Below the pieces are notes generated by a model that was not told where the DNA came from, did no database searches, and saw only the letters and a program-made list of their open reading frames with translations. Shown here piece after piece: positions 1 to 11,130 of a stretch of 64,000 bases of DNA; positions within the stretch are counted from its first letter, which is position 1, and every line of letters starts with the position of its first letter. Location of the stretch: NCBI GenBank assembly GCA_949825045.1, contig OX463827.1:1448501-1512500 (forward strand). The letters are read 5' to 3'. Both the position numbers and the translations under genes were made by a program. The DNA is from Argyresthia goedartella. Lineage: Eukaryota; Arthropoda; Insecta; Lepidoptera; Argyresthiidae.

Positions 1-508
1 CCTGTCAAGTGGTTTGAATAATCAAGCAATTCTGGTGAGAGAATTGCTAGAATCGCTAGAGTAGTTGGATCGATCAGTTAAGTTAAGAGCTGCAACTGTT
101 TAGCTTGATTGATGATGATGATTGAATGAAACCACTGGAGAGGTTAGTACCTACTCCGTTAAGAAATATGCTCAAACTGGACTGGTGACGCCAGCACTCA
201 AACCAAGAAAAAAAAATTATTATTCTGGAGTGATCACATCATAGACTACGGAATGTGTCTGGGCGAGAGAAAACTGCTCGAGATAACTCTCGCCTAAACA
301 ACAAATCAGTAGCTTGAGTTGTCCGAGTGAAGCAAATATTCAAACAGCTTGAGTAGTTACTCTCGATTATTGCCATCGCTACTAAGCATCCTCCAGGTTT
401 TATTATTTGACCTTAATGGGATGGCATACTGTTGTGGTCAATTCCAGGTTAATCTTTAACGCATATAATGAACAAGTATAACTAATCCTGCACATTTCTT
501 GCTTTCAG
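1..508. other. Intronic sequence upstream of first visible TRAIP-like exon
   Basis: AT-rich, no long open frame and no recognisable repeat. It ends in a polypyrimidine/CAG acceptor just before position 509, so I read it as the 3' part of an intron. Confidence 0.6.
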
Positions 509-610
509 CCTGCAGAAGGTGTTGAATGCGACTTCGAGCGAGGTTGAAGGGATGATGCAGGACTACAGTGATGTGCGCACTGTCGCCACCTTCGCAACTG
601 CGCTCAAGAG
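509..610 (+). CDS. nopo: TRAIP/nopo-like gene, internal exon (first visible)
   Basis: Flanked by TTTCAG and GGTAAA. One open frame codes for about 33 residues starting LQKVLNATSSEVEGMM, an amphipathic segment. This resembles, from memory, the middle coiled-coil region of TRAIP (human ...PEVEEMIRDM...), a RING E3 ubiquitin ligase acting at stalled replisomes and, as fly nopo, in early embryos. The exon ends two bases into a codon and the next exon supplies the third. The RING and early coiled coil must lie upstream of the window. Family assignment is by remembered similarity only; a search with all six exons joined would test it. Confidence 0.7.
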
Positions 611-1002
611 GTAAAAGAATACAGCAAGCAGCTTTTGGGTACCTAGTTTTAATTCATACAGGTATTGTTTGGTTTGATAACTCAAATGGGTTTGATAACT
701 AGGCTCCCCAATTACATACATTACTTCTGGCCCCACAATAGCATACAGAAACAGCGACGAGTTCGATTCTCAGTCTGGGATATGTAGTTTATGATTTGTT
801 TAGCTACCAACTAAACAAATCGTAAAATATTGTACTATTATAATTATTGTATTAGTTGCTGAGGTATTGGAGAGGGATGTAAGGTATGTTTTTTAAGACT
901 AGGAGGGCTTTACGTTGATGCCAACGTAACGCCGGGTGACGGTGTGACAGTGGATAGGTCACCTATGCGAGTGTACTACGCCGGCTCGTGGGTTGGTTGC
1001 AG
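611..1002 (+). other. Intron with a SINE-body fragment
   Basis: GT-AG intron of 392 bp. Positions 714-760 resemble the body of the tRNA-derived SINE at 37981-38214 (CTTCTGGCCCCACA followed by AAACAGCGACG), then a B-box-like AGTTCGATTCTC. No coding signal. Confidence 0.5.
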
Positions 1003-1116
1003 GGCGCTGTGCGAGTCGGAAGCGAAGAAGAGCGAGTTTCGCACCAAACTGCAGGAGGCGCGGTGTCAGCTCGCCGTCGAGAAGAGCAACGTAGTCTTGC
1101 TGCATGACAAACTCGC
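1003..1116 (+). CDS. nopo: TRAIP/nopo-like gene, internal exon
   Basis: Acceptor TTGCAG, donor GTGAGT. It completes the split codon of the previous exon and codes for ALCESEAKKSEFRTKLQEAR followed by a further charged heptad-like stretch, consistent with the coiled coil that mediates self-association in TRAIP-type ligases. Ends two bases into a codon, matched by the exon at 2487. No stop or frame conflict. The residues just before the exon junction (VATFATALKR) and after it resemble the TRAIP region following the conserved E-V-E-x-M element; that similarity is from memory. Confidence 0.7.
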
Positions 1117-2486
1117 GTGAGTCACCTCCCTTTTCCAACCAGCATACGCGAACAACTAAACTTGTGGATGGGAGTCGTTACGAATTTACAATTCCGATCG
1201 AGTAAGAGAGTGCCGTAGCTGGTATGTTTACACATATGTACTTATATAATTTACTGTATGGTTTTACGGCGCCCCCGCCTGCGCTAGTTCGCGAAAGCAG
1301 TTTTTTTTGCTTGCACTGCAGTGATTACTGATGACGCTTTACTGCACTTGCTAGCCATGAAAAAAATTAGTGCGGCTTGAACCGCCACTCATGGCAGGTC
1401 TTGCGGTTACTCTTTACAGGACTTGCTAGCCATGTCAAATTTCCGAGGCGGCTTGCGGCGCCACTCACTAAAGGCTATTTCGTAACCCTTTACCGCATAC
1501 GAACCCATATATGGTTTCATAGGTTTTGAACTTTATTACCAAGCAATACATTTCGGGTAAGGCAATGAGTTAAAGGGTTAAGGTATATGGTTAAATAAAG
1601 GAAGAATGGGAAAATGATATTGACCCCGAGAACACCCTCTCTTGTTACTGATGCTGGTAACAAAACTATTGCCACCTTGTCTTTTACTCTGTGAAAGGGG
1701 CGCCAAAAAGTTACCGGTACGGGTAGGGCAGACCTGTCATCCTCGGAGCCTAGTGAGAGACGTGGTTATCTCTGGCAGCTGCACGCCTTCAAGGCGGCCA
1801 TACCATGTGGTTACACCGCACGGCAGATACTTTAGCCGCGGGACCTCCAATCTCCCCTATAGTCCAAACCCTTTCCACGCGGATGCTCAGTACTCGTCCC
1901 TAGAGCTCCTTCCATGGCCTAAGGCCAGCTCTTATTGACACTATGAGCTCTTGCACATTACTTGGCATCATTCATTACTTTTACTTTAGAGACTACACTA
2001 TTACTTTGCAGATTGCCTATCTCAATGTCATCATACTTTACCGAGAAGGCAACAACACATCATTGAGGAATTATGTAGTAAATGAAGGGAGAATCAACAG
2101 CATCACAGTGGCGAACTATACGTCCACCAGGATTTCACCTCTCATCCTGTTCCTTTGGTTCGCTCACTATTTCTCCACCTTTTTCCCGCCATTGCCCCGT
2201 TGATCTCATTCCTTCCAAATTAAAAACTCATGTCATCCAGTGAGCAAAAAAAATACATATCCCTCGCTGTGTTGCCAAAATACAATACAAACTAGGCAGT
2301 TTATGCTCACCGAATGTTTGACAATCGCGTCCTCCGCGACAGGCCAACAATGCTCAAAGATATCTATGTTCTAACGTGACAAACCATAGTAATCTTTATT
2401 TTATGGGTACCTTATGTTCAATTGTAATTCATTTATTCTTAAGTTTATAAGTTAAGTATTAAGTTTTACCTACCCTCACTTATCAG
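1117..2486 (+). other. Intron, mostly unclassified
   Basis: GT-AG intron of 1370 bp. Positions about 1350-1480 hold two imperfect direct repeats, each with CTTGCTAGCCATG, a GCGGCTTG core and CGCCACTCA. Open frames at 1642-1938 and 1943-2203 show no recognisable domain and I do not call them genes. Confidence 0.55.
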
Positions 2487-2802
2487 ACAAGCTCGCGTGG
2501 GCGCAGCCTCGCTGGCCGACAAACTATCAAACTGCGAAAGGAAGCGCAGGGACTGCGTAGGGAAGCTAAGCGACTGCGAATCGAAGCTGCGAGAACATCG
2601 GCTTAAGCTGTGGCAACTGACACGCAAGCAGCCGCGGGACAGCGCCGGAATACGGGACACTGGTGGGAATCAAGATGATATACTGCGAGACGAGCTGCTC
2701 AGTGATTTCAACCAACTACGTGACAGTGAGCTGCGGGAGCCAGCGGAGACTCGTCAGGAGGATCAGCGCGAAGATATGGAGACAGCTTTCATTGTCGATC
2801 AG
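2487..2802 (+). CDS. nopo: TRAIP/nopo-like gene, internal exon
   Basis: Acceptor TTATCAG, donor GGTCAG. Its first base completes the codon of the previous exon, then 105 codons follow to a phase-0 donor. The protein is strongly charged with heptad-like L/K/E/R spacing (LADKLSNCERKRRDCVGKL), a continuing coiled coil, then an acidic stretch rich in E, D and R. The frame stays open past the donor to a stop at 2815, but the good donor and the phase-0 acceptor at 5467 argue for splicing here. It is the least conserved-looking part of the product. Confidence 0.72.
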
Positions 2803-2843
2803 GTCAGTCTTTGAGGAGCGAAATTTATTATCGGTATTATAAC

Positions 2844-2972
2844 TTTGTCCACTCTAATAATGGTTTTTGAACAGCTCAATACCTAATACATTTTGACGTT
2901 TGCAATGAAAAATATTGCTTATGATGTGTGCAGTAAGGAAATGTCAAAAGACCATTAATAGAGTGGACAAAT
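2844..2972. mobile_element. Short foldback/MITE-like element
   Basis: About 125 bp with inverted ends of about 27 bp: TTTGTCCACTCTAATAATGG on the left, and the complement of CCATTAATAGAGTGGACAAA on the right. The middle is not coding. A similar half (ACTCTATTATTGGTTTTTGA) occurs near 36182. No clear target duplication. Confidence 0.6.
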
Positions 2973-3199
2973 TATAGTCGTGCAAAAGTGTGATGGAAGC
3001 GTTTTTGAAATATTTGACTATCGCACCCATCTTTTGAGAAACAAGAAGATGCAGAGGCACAGGTTTGAGTCGTGACGTCGTCCACTCGCGGCGGGCGGCG
3101 GGCGACTGAGGTTAGGATAAGATAAACACTTTGGGTAACACTTGACACCAAAGACGAAGGAGTTTCTTGAGCTATGCTTAATCTATGCTTTAAACTAAT

Positions 3200-3990
3200 A
3201 AATTTAACTTCAAAAGATTTAGAGATCGGCGATTTCGAGATTTTGACTTAACCTTCGAGGACACTGACCTTGCAAATCGGCCACATATTTTTAACCTTTT
3301 GAACACGGCCCAGTGCTCGACGCTGTCGAACGCCTTCCCACTATCGACAAAGGCGAAACACAACGGCCGGTTGAATTCTCTGCTTTTTTCCATCAGCTGC
3401 TTGACCGCATGGATATGATCCATTGTCGAGTAACCCCTCCAGAAGCCAGCTTGGTCGACAGGCTGGTATTCGTCTAGGGTGATAGATTCGTCCTCACGGT
3501 GATGGCACAGAACTTGGGCGAATTGTTTGTAGACCTGAGAGAGCAGGCTTATAGGGCGGCAATTGCACAACTTGGATTTGTCCCCCTTTTTGTGAAGGAT
3601 CGTGCCGATCGCGTTCTTCCAGGAACCGGGCGTAGCACCCTGATTAAGAACTTTGTTGAAAAGTTTTACGAGAACCTCTAAGACGGGCTTTCCACCTGCC
3701 TGCAGCATCTCGACATACACCCTCCCCAGAAACTTTACCTCTCTTCAGTTTGCCTAGAGCGCACTCTACTTCATCCGAAGTGATGGAAGGTAGGTCGCTG
3801 TCTTCGCAACGCTCCGCTGGTGCTGATCTGGGGTCCCCTGGGTCTGGAGAGTCTGCTTCGGGCACTTTGGATGCGTATAAGTTCCCGTAAAACTCCTCAA
3901 TTATCTTTATAATTTCGTCACGATCCGTCACAATGTTTCCGGCTGTATGCGTAAGCTTACTTATCTCCAACTTGTCTTTGTCCAGCTTCT
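3200..3990 (-). pseudogene. RTE-clade LINE fragment, RT N-terminal to palm (inverted piece)
   Basis: Minus-strand frames at 3970-3644 and 3720-3190 code for an RTE-type reverse transcriptase: EEFYGNLYASK, then a K-A-x-G-x-D-like region altered to GKVSGEG, NAIGTILHKKGDKSKLCNCR, RPISLLSQVYK, and FVDSGKAFDSVEHWAVF (motif A). Two frames are needed, so it is broken. There is no catalytic YADD here; that part lies on the opposite strand at 4432. Conserved blocks place it in the N-terminal two thirds of an RT. It sits in a host intron, antisense to the gene. Confidence 0.8.
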
Positions 3991-4431
3991 TTTGAAAGAC
4001 TTTTGAGTATTGGCATAATACTAATCTAATATGTTCTTTAATTAATCTTGACTTTATTTTTGTCTATCTCTAATCAACTATGAGTGTAATATGTAATGTG
4101 TTGACATGCAATTTTGAAATTTTTAATTGGTACCTGAAATACAGGACTACCTAGTTCGGGGCCAGCAAACCACTGTACCTATTAGCTAAACAAATTTATC
4201 AGTAACTGTAATATTATATATTAAGCTCAATTTTGTAAAAACATAAATAAATAAAGTTCAAAGTTCAAAAAGTTCAAATTCTATTAATTTATGACTTTGC
4301 ATTTGTTATTTTTATTTCTGTTTTTATGCCTAATGGCTGAACGTAAGCACACACTATCTATGTAAAATGTAAGAACTAATCTAAAACTTCGATCCACAAT
4401 AAACTTTCTGATTCTGATTCTGATTCTCTCA
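3991..4431 (+). repeat. Retroposon 3' tails between the two RTE pieces
   Basis: Two simple-repeat tails: AATAAATAAAGTTCAAAGTT with further AAGTTCA units (about 4244-4277), and GATTCT x3 at about 4409-4428 preceded by CAATAAACTTT. I read these as 3' ends of short retroposon copies; no coding frame supports a family. Confidence 0.45.
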
Positions 4432-5297
4432 CCCAAACTATTTACCAACGTTCTGGAGGACATTATGAAGACGTTGGACTGGAGTAAGAGGGGAGTCAAC
4501 ATTAACGGGGCACGCATGTCGCAGCTCACGTTTGCAGATGACCCCATTCTCGTTGCCGAATGCATCTCAGATCTCCAACATGTGCTCGCAGAATTGCACG
4601 AAGCTTCCCAGGATGAACATGTCCAAGAGCAAGATCATGACGAGTCGCCCATTAAATGCGCCGGCCCTAATTGTTGGCAATGACGCCGTACAGGTGGTCA
4701 GCGCTTACTTCTATCTTGGACATCGTTTATCCTTTGACCGAGATGCACAGGTGAAGGAGATTGAAAGAAGCGTCGGATAGGGTGGGCTGCTTTCGGAAAA
4801 CTAAGTGATGTCTTCAAATCCTCACTTTTGCAATGCCTAAAAACCAAGGTGTATAACCAATGTGTCCTGCCCATCCTCACCTATGGAGCCGAAACATGGA
4901 CGCTCACAAAGCATAATGTGCATACTATAAAAGTAGCACAAAGAGCGATGGAGCGTTCCATGTTGGGTATCACTCTCGTTTACCGTGTGCCAAACGTCGC
5001 CGTGTGTCGCAGATGTAGGCAAAGGGATGACGAGATTGAAGTGGAGATGGGCGTGACTCTTGGCTAGAAGCACGGGAAGACGGGCGGTGGACCAAAACAG
5101 TCACAGACTGATGGCCACGGGGAGCGACAAGGCCAGTGGGCAGACCACCAGCCCGATAGTCCGACGATATCATCAAGTCGTCGGGACCCCACTGGGTGCT
5201 ATTAGCACAGGACCGAGGAGATTGGCGCTTTGCGGAAGAGGCCTATGCCCAGCAGTGGATCGATGTGGGCTGAATATGATGATGATGATGAATAGAG
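4432..5297 (+). pseudogene. RTE-clade LINE 3' fragment (RT C-terminal part)
   Basis: Starts in LFTNVLEDIMKTLDWSKRG, then INGARMSQLTFADDPILVAE (FADD catalytic motif, next residue P), then LTYGAETWTLTKHN and a degraded C-terminal region, ending in TGATGATGATGATGA, a tail often seen on lepidopteran RTE copies. Several frames (4465-4683, 4532-4780, 4828-5067, 5060-5311) are needed, so it is dead. It begins roughly where the minus-strand piece at 3200-3990 stops in domain order. Confidence 0.82.
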
Positions 5298-5466
5298 TCC
5301 AAAACCAATGAATAAATTCCGTCACTACAATAAATTTCGTGTTGATGGTACCTCAGAGGTTAAGAAAGGAAGAAATAAAGAAGTGCGCCTTGTGTATTTT
5401 TCGTTCTGATGTCTAAGTTTTTTTGTGTGCAATAAAGTATAAGAAGAGAATCTGCATGTGTTTCAG

Positions 5467-5616
5467 AGCGACATCCAAGCGGCAGTGATCGCCCGGCTGG
5501 ACACGGGCCCACGCGGTCTCAAGCGCTCGCTGTCGGCCTCCGAATGCGCCGCCGCCGCCGTGCTGGACGATGCGCCCGCGCCGCTGCTACCACGTTCCAC
5601 TGCCGCCGCCGCAAAG
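5467..5616 (+). CDS. nopo: TRAIP/nopo-like gene, internal exon
   Basis: Acceptor TTTCAG, donor GGTGAC, phase 0 at both ends, 50 codons. Codes for SDIQAAVIARLDTGPRGLKR then an alanine-rich low-complexity segment. GC-rich against its AT-rich surroundings, like the exon at 21903. The basic LKRSLS core could be a phosphorylation or nuclear-localisation element, which is speculative. Confidence 0.68.
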
Positions 5617-5718
5617 GTGACAAATTTGGAATTTATATAGCTTATACCCTGACTTAACATAAATTCCCACTAATATTATAATTGCGAAAGTTTGTGTGTG
5701 TGCCAAAGGGTCCCGCCT

Positions 5719-5830
5719 ATGTCAGAATCCTGAGTGAGCGAGGGACTCAAAAGGCACGAGATGCAAATAGCTTTGTTCTCGTGTTTCACATGCCACTTTT
5801 CATCTCAGCAATGAGAACATACTCGATGAG
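5719..5830 (+). repeat. Dispersed repeat, copy 1 (inverted partner at 21122-21231)
   Basis: About 110 bp beginning TCCTGAGTGAGCGAGGGACT and containing TTTTCATCTCAGCAATGAGA. The reverse complement of 21122-21231 matches closely. The copies lie in one host intron, about 15.4 kb apart in opposite orientation. Family not recognised. Confidence 0.6.
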
Positions 5831-5875
5831 ACTCGACCTCGACCGAGTGCACATCGGACGTGTGCATGTGAATAT

Positions 5876-6826
5876 CAGGGGTCGAAACTAGTCAGTAAAA
5901 TCAGTAAAAGTCAGTTTTTTTAGCATGGTCAGTAAAAATCAGTATTTTGAAAAAATGGTCAGTTTTTCAGTTTTTTGAGATCAACACATATATTGCTCCA
6001 TATATTTTTTTGGAACCTTATTAATTATTTTACTGTCACAATTTTGTCTGTCTGTGTCATTCCTATTCACGCCTACCTTCTTCATTCTAGATTTTGCTTA
6101 AAAAAATATAAATCTTATAGTATACCTACTCAGCCAAACCCGGCGTTGCTCGGGTTCCACCTTTCAAGTCCATTCATTTCATCAGTTGCAACACTTTTTC
6201 ACATTTTCGCCACCCACAACCGCGACCAAACTTCCTTACTTTCACCAGGAGACCAAAGGGGAGATGATTGGAGTTGGTGGTCATAGAGAAAACCCTGTCT
6301 TCCCATACTAAAATTAGCATTTTAAATATAGGTACATTTAGATTGTGTCAACAAAAAATAAATTTCTAGTCATTTCTAATTTTCTTAGCCGGGCCCAGTG
6401 ATGGTTTGACAAGACATTACTAGATGCCGCTGTTAAAGAAAGAAAAGACTACGAGGAGAAAATTAAAGAAGAATTATAGATAAAAAGATGCTTTGATTAC
6501 TAACTTCTTCAAGAAATCATAATATCTATTTTTTCTTACTTTTAATATTATTTGCATGATTGGATGTGTGTCATTTGCTTATTAACAAATATTAAAAACT
6601 GTTAACTATTTGTAAACTTTTTAATAATAAAAAGGTGGTGATGGTTGGCTAAGGGGATGGTGGAGGCCAATAATATATTTTTTTAATTCCACATGAAACT
6701 TTTATTTTAAGTTAGTTCAGATGGTCAGTAAAAGTCAGTGTTCAGATGGTCAGTAAACGTCAGTTTTTTTAGATTTCTGGTCAGTAAAATCAGTATTTTT
6801 GAACACTGAACCTGTTTCGACCCCTG
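5876..6826. mobile_element. hAT-like non-autonomous DNA transposon
   Basis: Ends are CAGGGGTCGAAAC (5876) and its complement GTTTCGACCCCTG (ending 6826), total 951 bp. CAGGGG-type ends suit hAT elements. Subterminal GGTCAGTAAAA/TCAGT motifs occur several times at both ends in the same orientation. No transposase frame. The flanking 8-mers (GTGAATAT and GAATAAAG) share only GAATA with an offset, so no clean target duplication can be claimed. Confidence 0.62.
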
Positions 6827-6984
6827 GAATAAAGTAATGTTAATATAAAATACTCTACTCAACTAATCTGTGACCTGCGTTGTGCGTGTTCGCTGCAATT
6901 TTGTGAAGTGTTTCTTTGTAATATGCATCATGTATCTTACAAAATAATCAGGAGCAAGTAAAAAAAAACATTTTAAGATGTGCT

Positions 6985-8735
6985 CCGAAGGCAGTCCGTT
7001 TAACAGAAGCCGCCTCACCACTGGATCGCCGCCCCCGGCAAGTCATGCACAAAAAATCGCCCAGGAAAGTTCAAACAATGGAGGTTTTGACAACACATGA
7101 ACTTCAAAACGGGATGAGCTCGATTGAACAGTGTCTTAATGAGATATGCTCGGTAGCTCGTAGCTGTACAAACACGAACAATAATAATCTTTTTCGTGTA
7201 TAAGAACATAAATATTCTGCACCAAAACATAAATGGGTTAATTAACAAGTCTGATTATCTTACAGTGCAATTAGATGAATTGAAAAGTATACATAGTCAG
7301 ATAGATGTGATATGTATCACTGAGCATAATATGATACCGGTGGACACTTCTGAAATAAATATACCTAACTATATCTTGGCCGCACACTTCAGTAGGAAAA
7401 AAGAAATGGAGGGTCTTGTATTATTATAAGTAAATTTCGTAAATTCAGAGAAATCAAAGATATCCAGAAATGCAGTCTACCTAATATTGTCGAATGTTGT
7501 GGAATAGAAATAATAGAACATGGCATTATTATTATATCTATGTACAGGGTTCCTAGCGAAAAAAAGAAAAAGGAATGTTTCAATAGGTCTTTTGAAACAC
7601 TAGACATAGTTCTAAGTCAAACATGTTATAGAAACAAGAACGTTATAGTGGCGGGGGACTTTAACATTGACACGTTAATAAACTCTTATGCTGCGAACAC
7701 TTTAATACAACTTCTATCAGCTTACAATCTAAAACTACAGTTTAAAGAACCAACTCGTCCAGACAGTGGAACGTGCTTAGATAATTTTGCCCACAACGTG
7801 CAAAGAAGTGTAGGTCAAGTCATAGAACTTGCAATATCAGACCACTCTGCACAGATCCTCAGATGCCCAGTCAAAAAAAGTTGTCTCCTACAACACTATT
7901 TCATCAAAAGAAGAGACTATAGTGATGAAAACCTACATAAATTTGTAACCTGTATAACTCAACTTGGCTTTTCTGAGGCATTTGAATGTAATGATCCTGA
8001 TGAAGCCTTTAACTTATTTCACGATATCTTCGTGTTATTTTATGACCTTTGCTTCCCTGTTCAAAAGAGGAAAAAACATATCCTCGTTAAATCTAAGTGG
8101 ATTACTAAGGGCATCAAACGTTGTTGCAAAAGAAAACGTGAACTATTATGGATATATAGACTCAACCCAACTGCTGATAATAAAAATAAATTCAAACAGT
8201 ACACAAAACGATTAAAACGAGTCATCAACCTTACACAAAAGTCTCAAAATGATAACCTCATCAAAACGTCAAATAATAAATGTAACACAACATGGAGTGT
8301 AATTAATAAAGCCAAAAATAATATACCACAAAACAACATAACGATAATACAAAGCAATGGAGTAGCGATAACAGAACCTCAACAAATAGCACAAGCCTTT
8401 AATAATCATTTCATTGACCAAGTCCAACCAAATACTAACACTACTAAAACAGGTAAACTAACTATGACATTACTAAATAATTCTATATTTCTGACTCCCA
8501 CATCTCCCCTTGACATTCTTAAATATATAAAAGCCCTTAAAAACACCAACAGTACTGGTGACGATGGTATAGCCACAAAGATTATCAAAGCTGTGAGTAT
8601 TAGTATTGCACCGATTCTCTCTCATTTGACTAACTTATGCTAACTAACAACACGGAACCTTTCCTGATCGCCTCAAGACTTCCATAGTAAAACCAGTTTT
8701 TAAAAAAGACGATAGGGAAGATATCAACTGCTATA
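6985..8735 (+). pseudogene. CR1/Jockey-group LINE (copy 1), 5' part, cut by a DNA transposon
   Basis: From about 6985 a frame equivalent to the end of ORF1 runs to LFRV-stop at 7202. ORF2 follows in the +1 frame: endonuclease blocks ILHQNINGL, DVICITEHN, VAGDFNIDTL, AISDHSAQI (7196-7860, one frameshift near 7420), then an RT start at about 8500 (LKNTNSTGDDGIATKIIKA). It is the same family as the LINE at 15357-21023. Coding is interrupted at 8735 by the TA-flanked element and resumes at 12667 with the matching motif-1 region (PIALIPIFSKIVEK). The 5' end is truncated inside ORF1. Confidence 0.85.
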
Positions 8736-9273
8736 CAGGGTTACTGGAAAAGTCGTGCTAGATCCGTTAAGGGCATGGAGTACCCATAATTTCTGACTTA
8801 TTTAACTATGAAACACCCTACCCTAAACTTAACCCTTTTCGAGATATTCGACTTTTAATTTTTTTATTTAAAATTGCCAATTTTTAGGCTACTAAATTTA
8901 ATTTAGTTTATTTTGTGTGTCTTATTATTATTATTATTGCATTTTCATATGTGTAATAAGATGCTTTAGAACGTCAATCATTAAAATAGTGCATAAGTTA
9001 ATTGAATAGGCCGGGTAGACAAGTGAAAGTTAAGAAATTAAAAAAAAATATTAGAAAGTTTATTTTTCTCTAAGGGATATCTAAAAAAAATATTATGGCA
9101 GTTGTTCGGCAGATGTGTTTTAAAATATCTACGTTTCATCAGCTATCTAACGAGGTATAACAATCTAGGGTTTTATTTAAATTAATTGAAAAAAACTTAG
9201 TTTCATTGGCGACAGTGGAGAAGAAAATTAATACTTAACTCTAAAATGTAAAATAAAACAATAGGTAAGCATG
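8736..9273. repeat. Left long terminal inverted repeat of the TA-flanked transposon
   Basis: About 538 bp; its reverse complement is at 12123-12664 with scattered mismatches and small indels. Confidence 0.85.
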
Positions 9274-9365
9274 TTGTCATTTATTAAATCAGGTTTTCAC
9301 ACAACTTTTTCTTACTCTACAGTTCATGTTCAACATGGCCGCCTCTGTTTCTTATTACAATGTAT

Positions 9366-9919
9366 TCATTGTCGCATCCTTCTACGGAGACCAGTCTTCA
9401 CTACTCCAGTGGTCAACGTTGTCCTCATTTGATTTGCTGCATCCACAATCCTTTCTCTTAATTCTTCCACAGACGAAACTGGATTTGGCTCGCTGTAGAC
9501 AAGACTTTTCATGCGCCCCCACACATGAAAATCCATGGGGGTTAGGTCCGGACATCTTGCTGGCCATGGCAACGGCCCACCTCGTCCTGTACATTTGTTT
9601 GGATAATTTGTGTCCAGCCAGTCCCTGACACTTCTCCTGAAATGGGCAGGGCAGCCATCATGTTGGAACCACATGATCAAGTTGAGTGGCAGATCATCCA
9701 GCAAATCACTCAAGTCTCCTCTCAAGAAGTTTTCGTAGCTTTCCCCATCTAGATTGTCCGGGAGAAAGTAAGGTCCAATCAAATGATTGGAGATAATGCC
9801 CATCCACACATTCACGCTGAATCTTCGTTGGGACCCCTTCACTCTTTTCTTATTGGGATTCCTTAGTTGTTTTGGGGCCCAGTAATGGGCATTGTGATAG
9901 TTAGTTATGCCATCTTTAT
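9366..9919 (-). pseudogene. Transposase C-terminal part (second and third catalytic Asp)
   Basis: Minus-strand frame upstream from 9919 (ISFDKDGITNYHN, HYWAPKQLRNPNKKR) through RRFSVNVWMGIISNHLIGP, WFQHDGCPAHF (second Asp), WPARCPDLTPMDFHVWGRMK (third Asp), to a stop at 9366. Between the Asp of QHDG and that of PMDF I count 41 residues, so the pattern is DD41D rather than mariner DD34D. It would act in the nucleus, cutting and joining at TA. The N-terminal half lies at 11131-11612, separated by a 1.2 kb insertion, so no full-length product can be made. Confidence 0.85.
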
Positions 9920-11130
9920 CAAAGGAGATGTGTACTTTTTCCTAGAGAGTTGGTACTTTATTCAAAATAGTCATGAACCGAGCTAAAACCGTATTTATAT
10001 GAAAGAATATAATCTGGGGATTCTAAATATATATCATGATATTTTTTTAAAACCGCCGTTTTTTAGTTTTTGTGATTTTAAAATAATTATTATTTTAAAT
10101 AAAACTGCCACCCAGAACAATAATTTATTATAGCAACACTGGTATGTCACGTCAATGTCAACAGGTCACCATTTCTTGTCCATTAGTGATGTTCCGAGTC
10201 GCCGAGTCGCAATTTTTGGGAATCGAGTAGACTCACACACAAACACAAGTCACAGACTATGATAAATCAAAATACAAAAAAAAAACTACATAGTTAATGT
10301 AATAAATAATATAGCCCGCCGCCCCGCTCACTGCGCACGTTCGTGGTCGGTCAGTGATATTCTACTTTTGACCTTTTTGTTTTTGTCGGACTACGGGTGT
10401 TAAAAAATGGTTTTGTATACTCTATCCAAGATAATAACCAACTTGATAGCTAACTTAAAACTTCATAAAATCTACTCTTTAAACACTACGGATGTTACGA
10501 AAACAATCAGAAAGAATCGAAATTCTTTATTAAGTTGAACTAACAGAAGAGTTGTCATCGCCATTACTGCTATCAGCAGTTAAGAGGATGTTATTATGGT
10601 TTTACGACGATTTAAGTTAGCTGTCAAGTCGTTTTTAATATTGGATAGGGTATAATAAAAAAAACTGCCTGTGTGTATGGCCTAACTCGGAATCTATGTT
10701 TTCTGGGTACTGCGTCTGCTACCAGACTCGAATACAGAATGCTTGAATTAGCTGGTCCATATTCCGTAAGTATTAGGCGTAACTGAACATTATTTAACAG
10801 CTGAGCCTGGGTGTGAAGCGGAGGATTCATGATATTTACTTTGCATTACTGCATTGCATTGAAAAACTATGTTGTATTCACATTATTTCTACCCCGAATT
10901 CCACAGAATCTTTCGGGTCAGAGATCAGAAACCAGCAAGCAAAGCAAAGCGAAGCAAAGGGTGCAGGTTATAAATCCACCCATACAAATCATTTTTTCAA
11001 AATTAATAAAAAATGGCGGTTTTAATAAAAAAATAAATATCGTAGGCATTATTTATATTCGTTTCCCTACCAGAAAAACCGCATATGATTATGGTTCAAA
11101 AATCAGTACCGAAAAAACACATCTCCTTTG
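9920..11130. mobile_element. Nested TIR insertion inside the transposase gene
   Basis: Begins CAAAGGAGATGTGT (9920-9933) and ends ACACATCTCCTTTG (11117-11130); inner ends keep weaker inverted similarity (TTGGTACT...GAACC). It separates the codons just after TDESK from the next conserved transposase block. No convincing open frame inside. The target duplication cannot be delimited because the end and target may share CAAA. Superfamily not assigned. Confidence 0.68.

Noticed and set aside
1642..2203. Two adjoining plus-strand open frames of 98 and 86 codons
   Set aside because: No domain, no codon pattern, no splice context linking them to the host gene; likely chance frames in repeat-derived intron.
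5458..5640. Stand-alone small gene at the alanine-rich frame
   Set aside because: Precise acceptor and donor sites and phase-0 joins to neighbouring exons support an internal exon instead.
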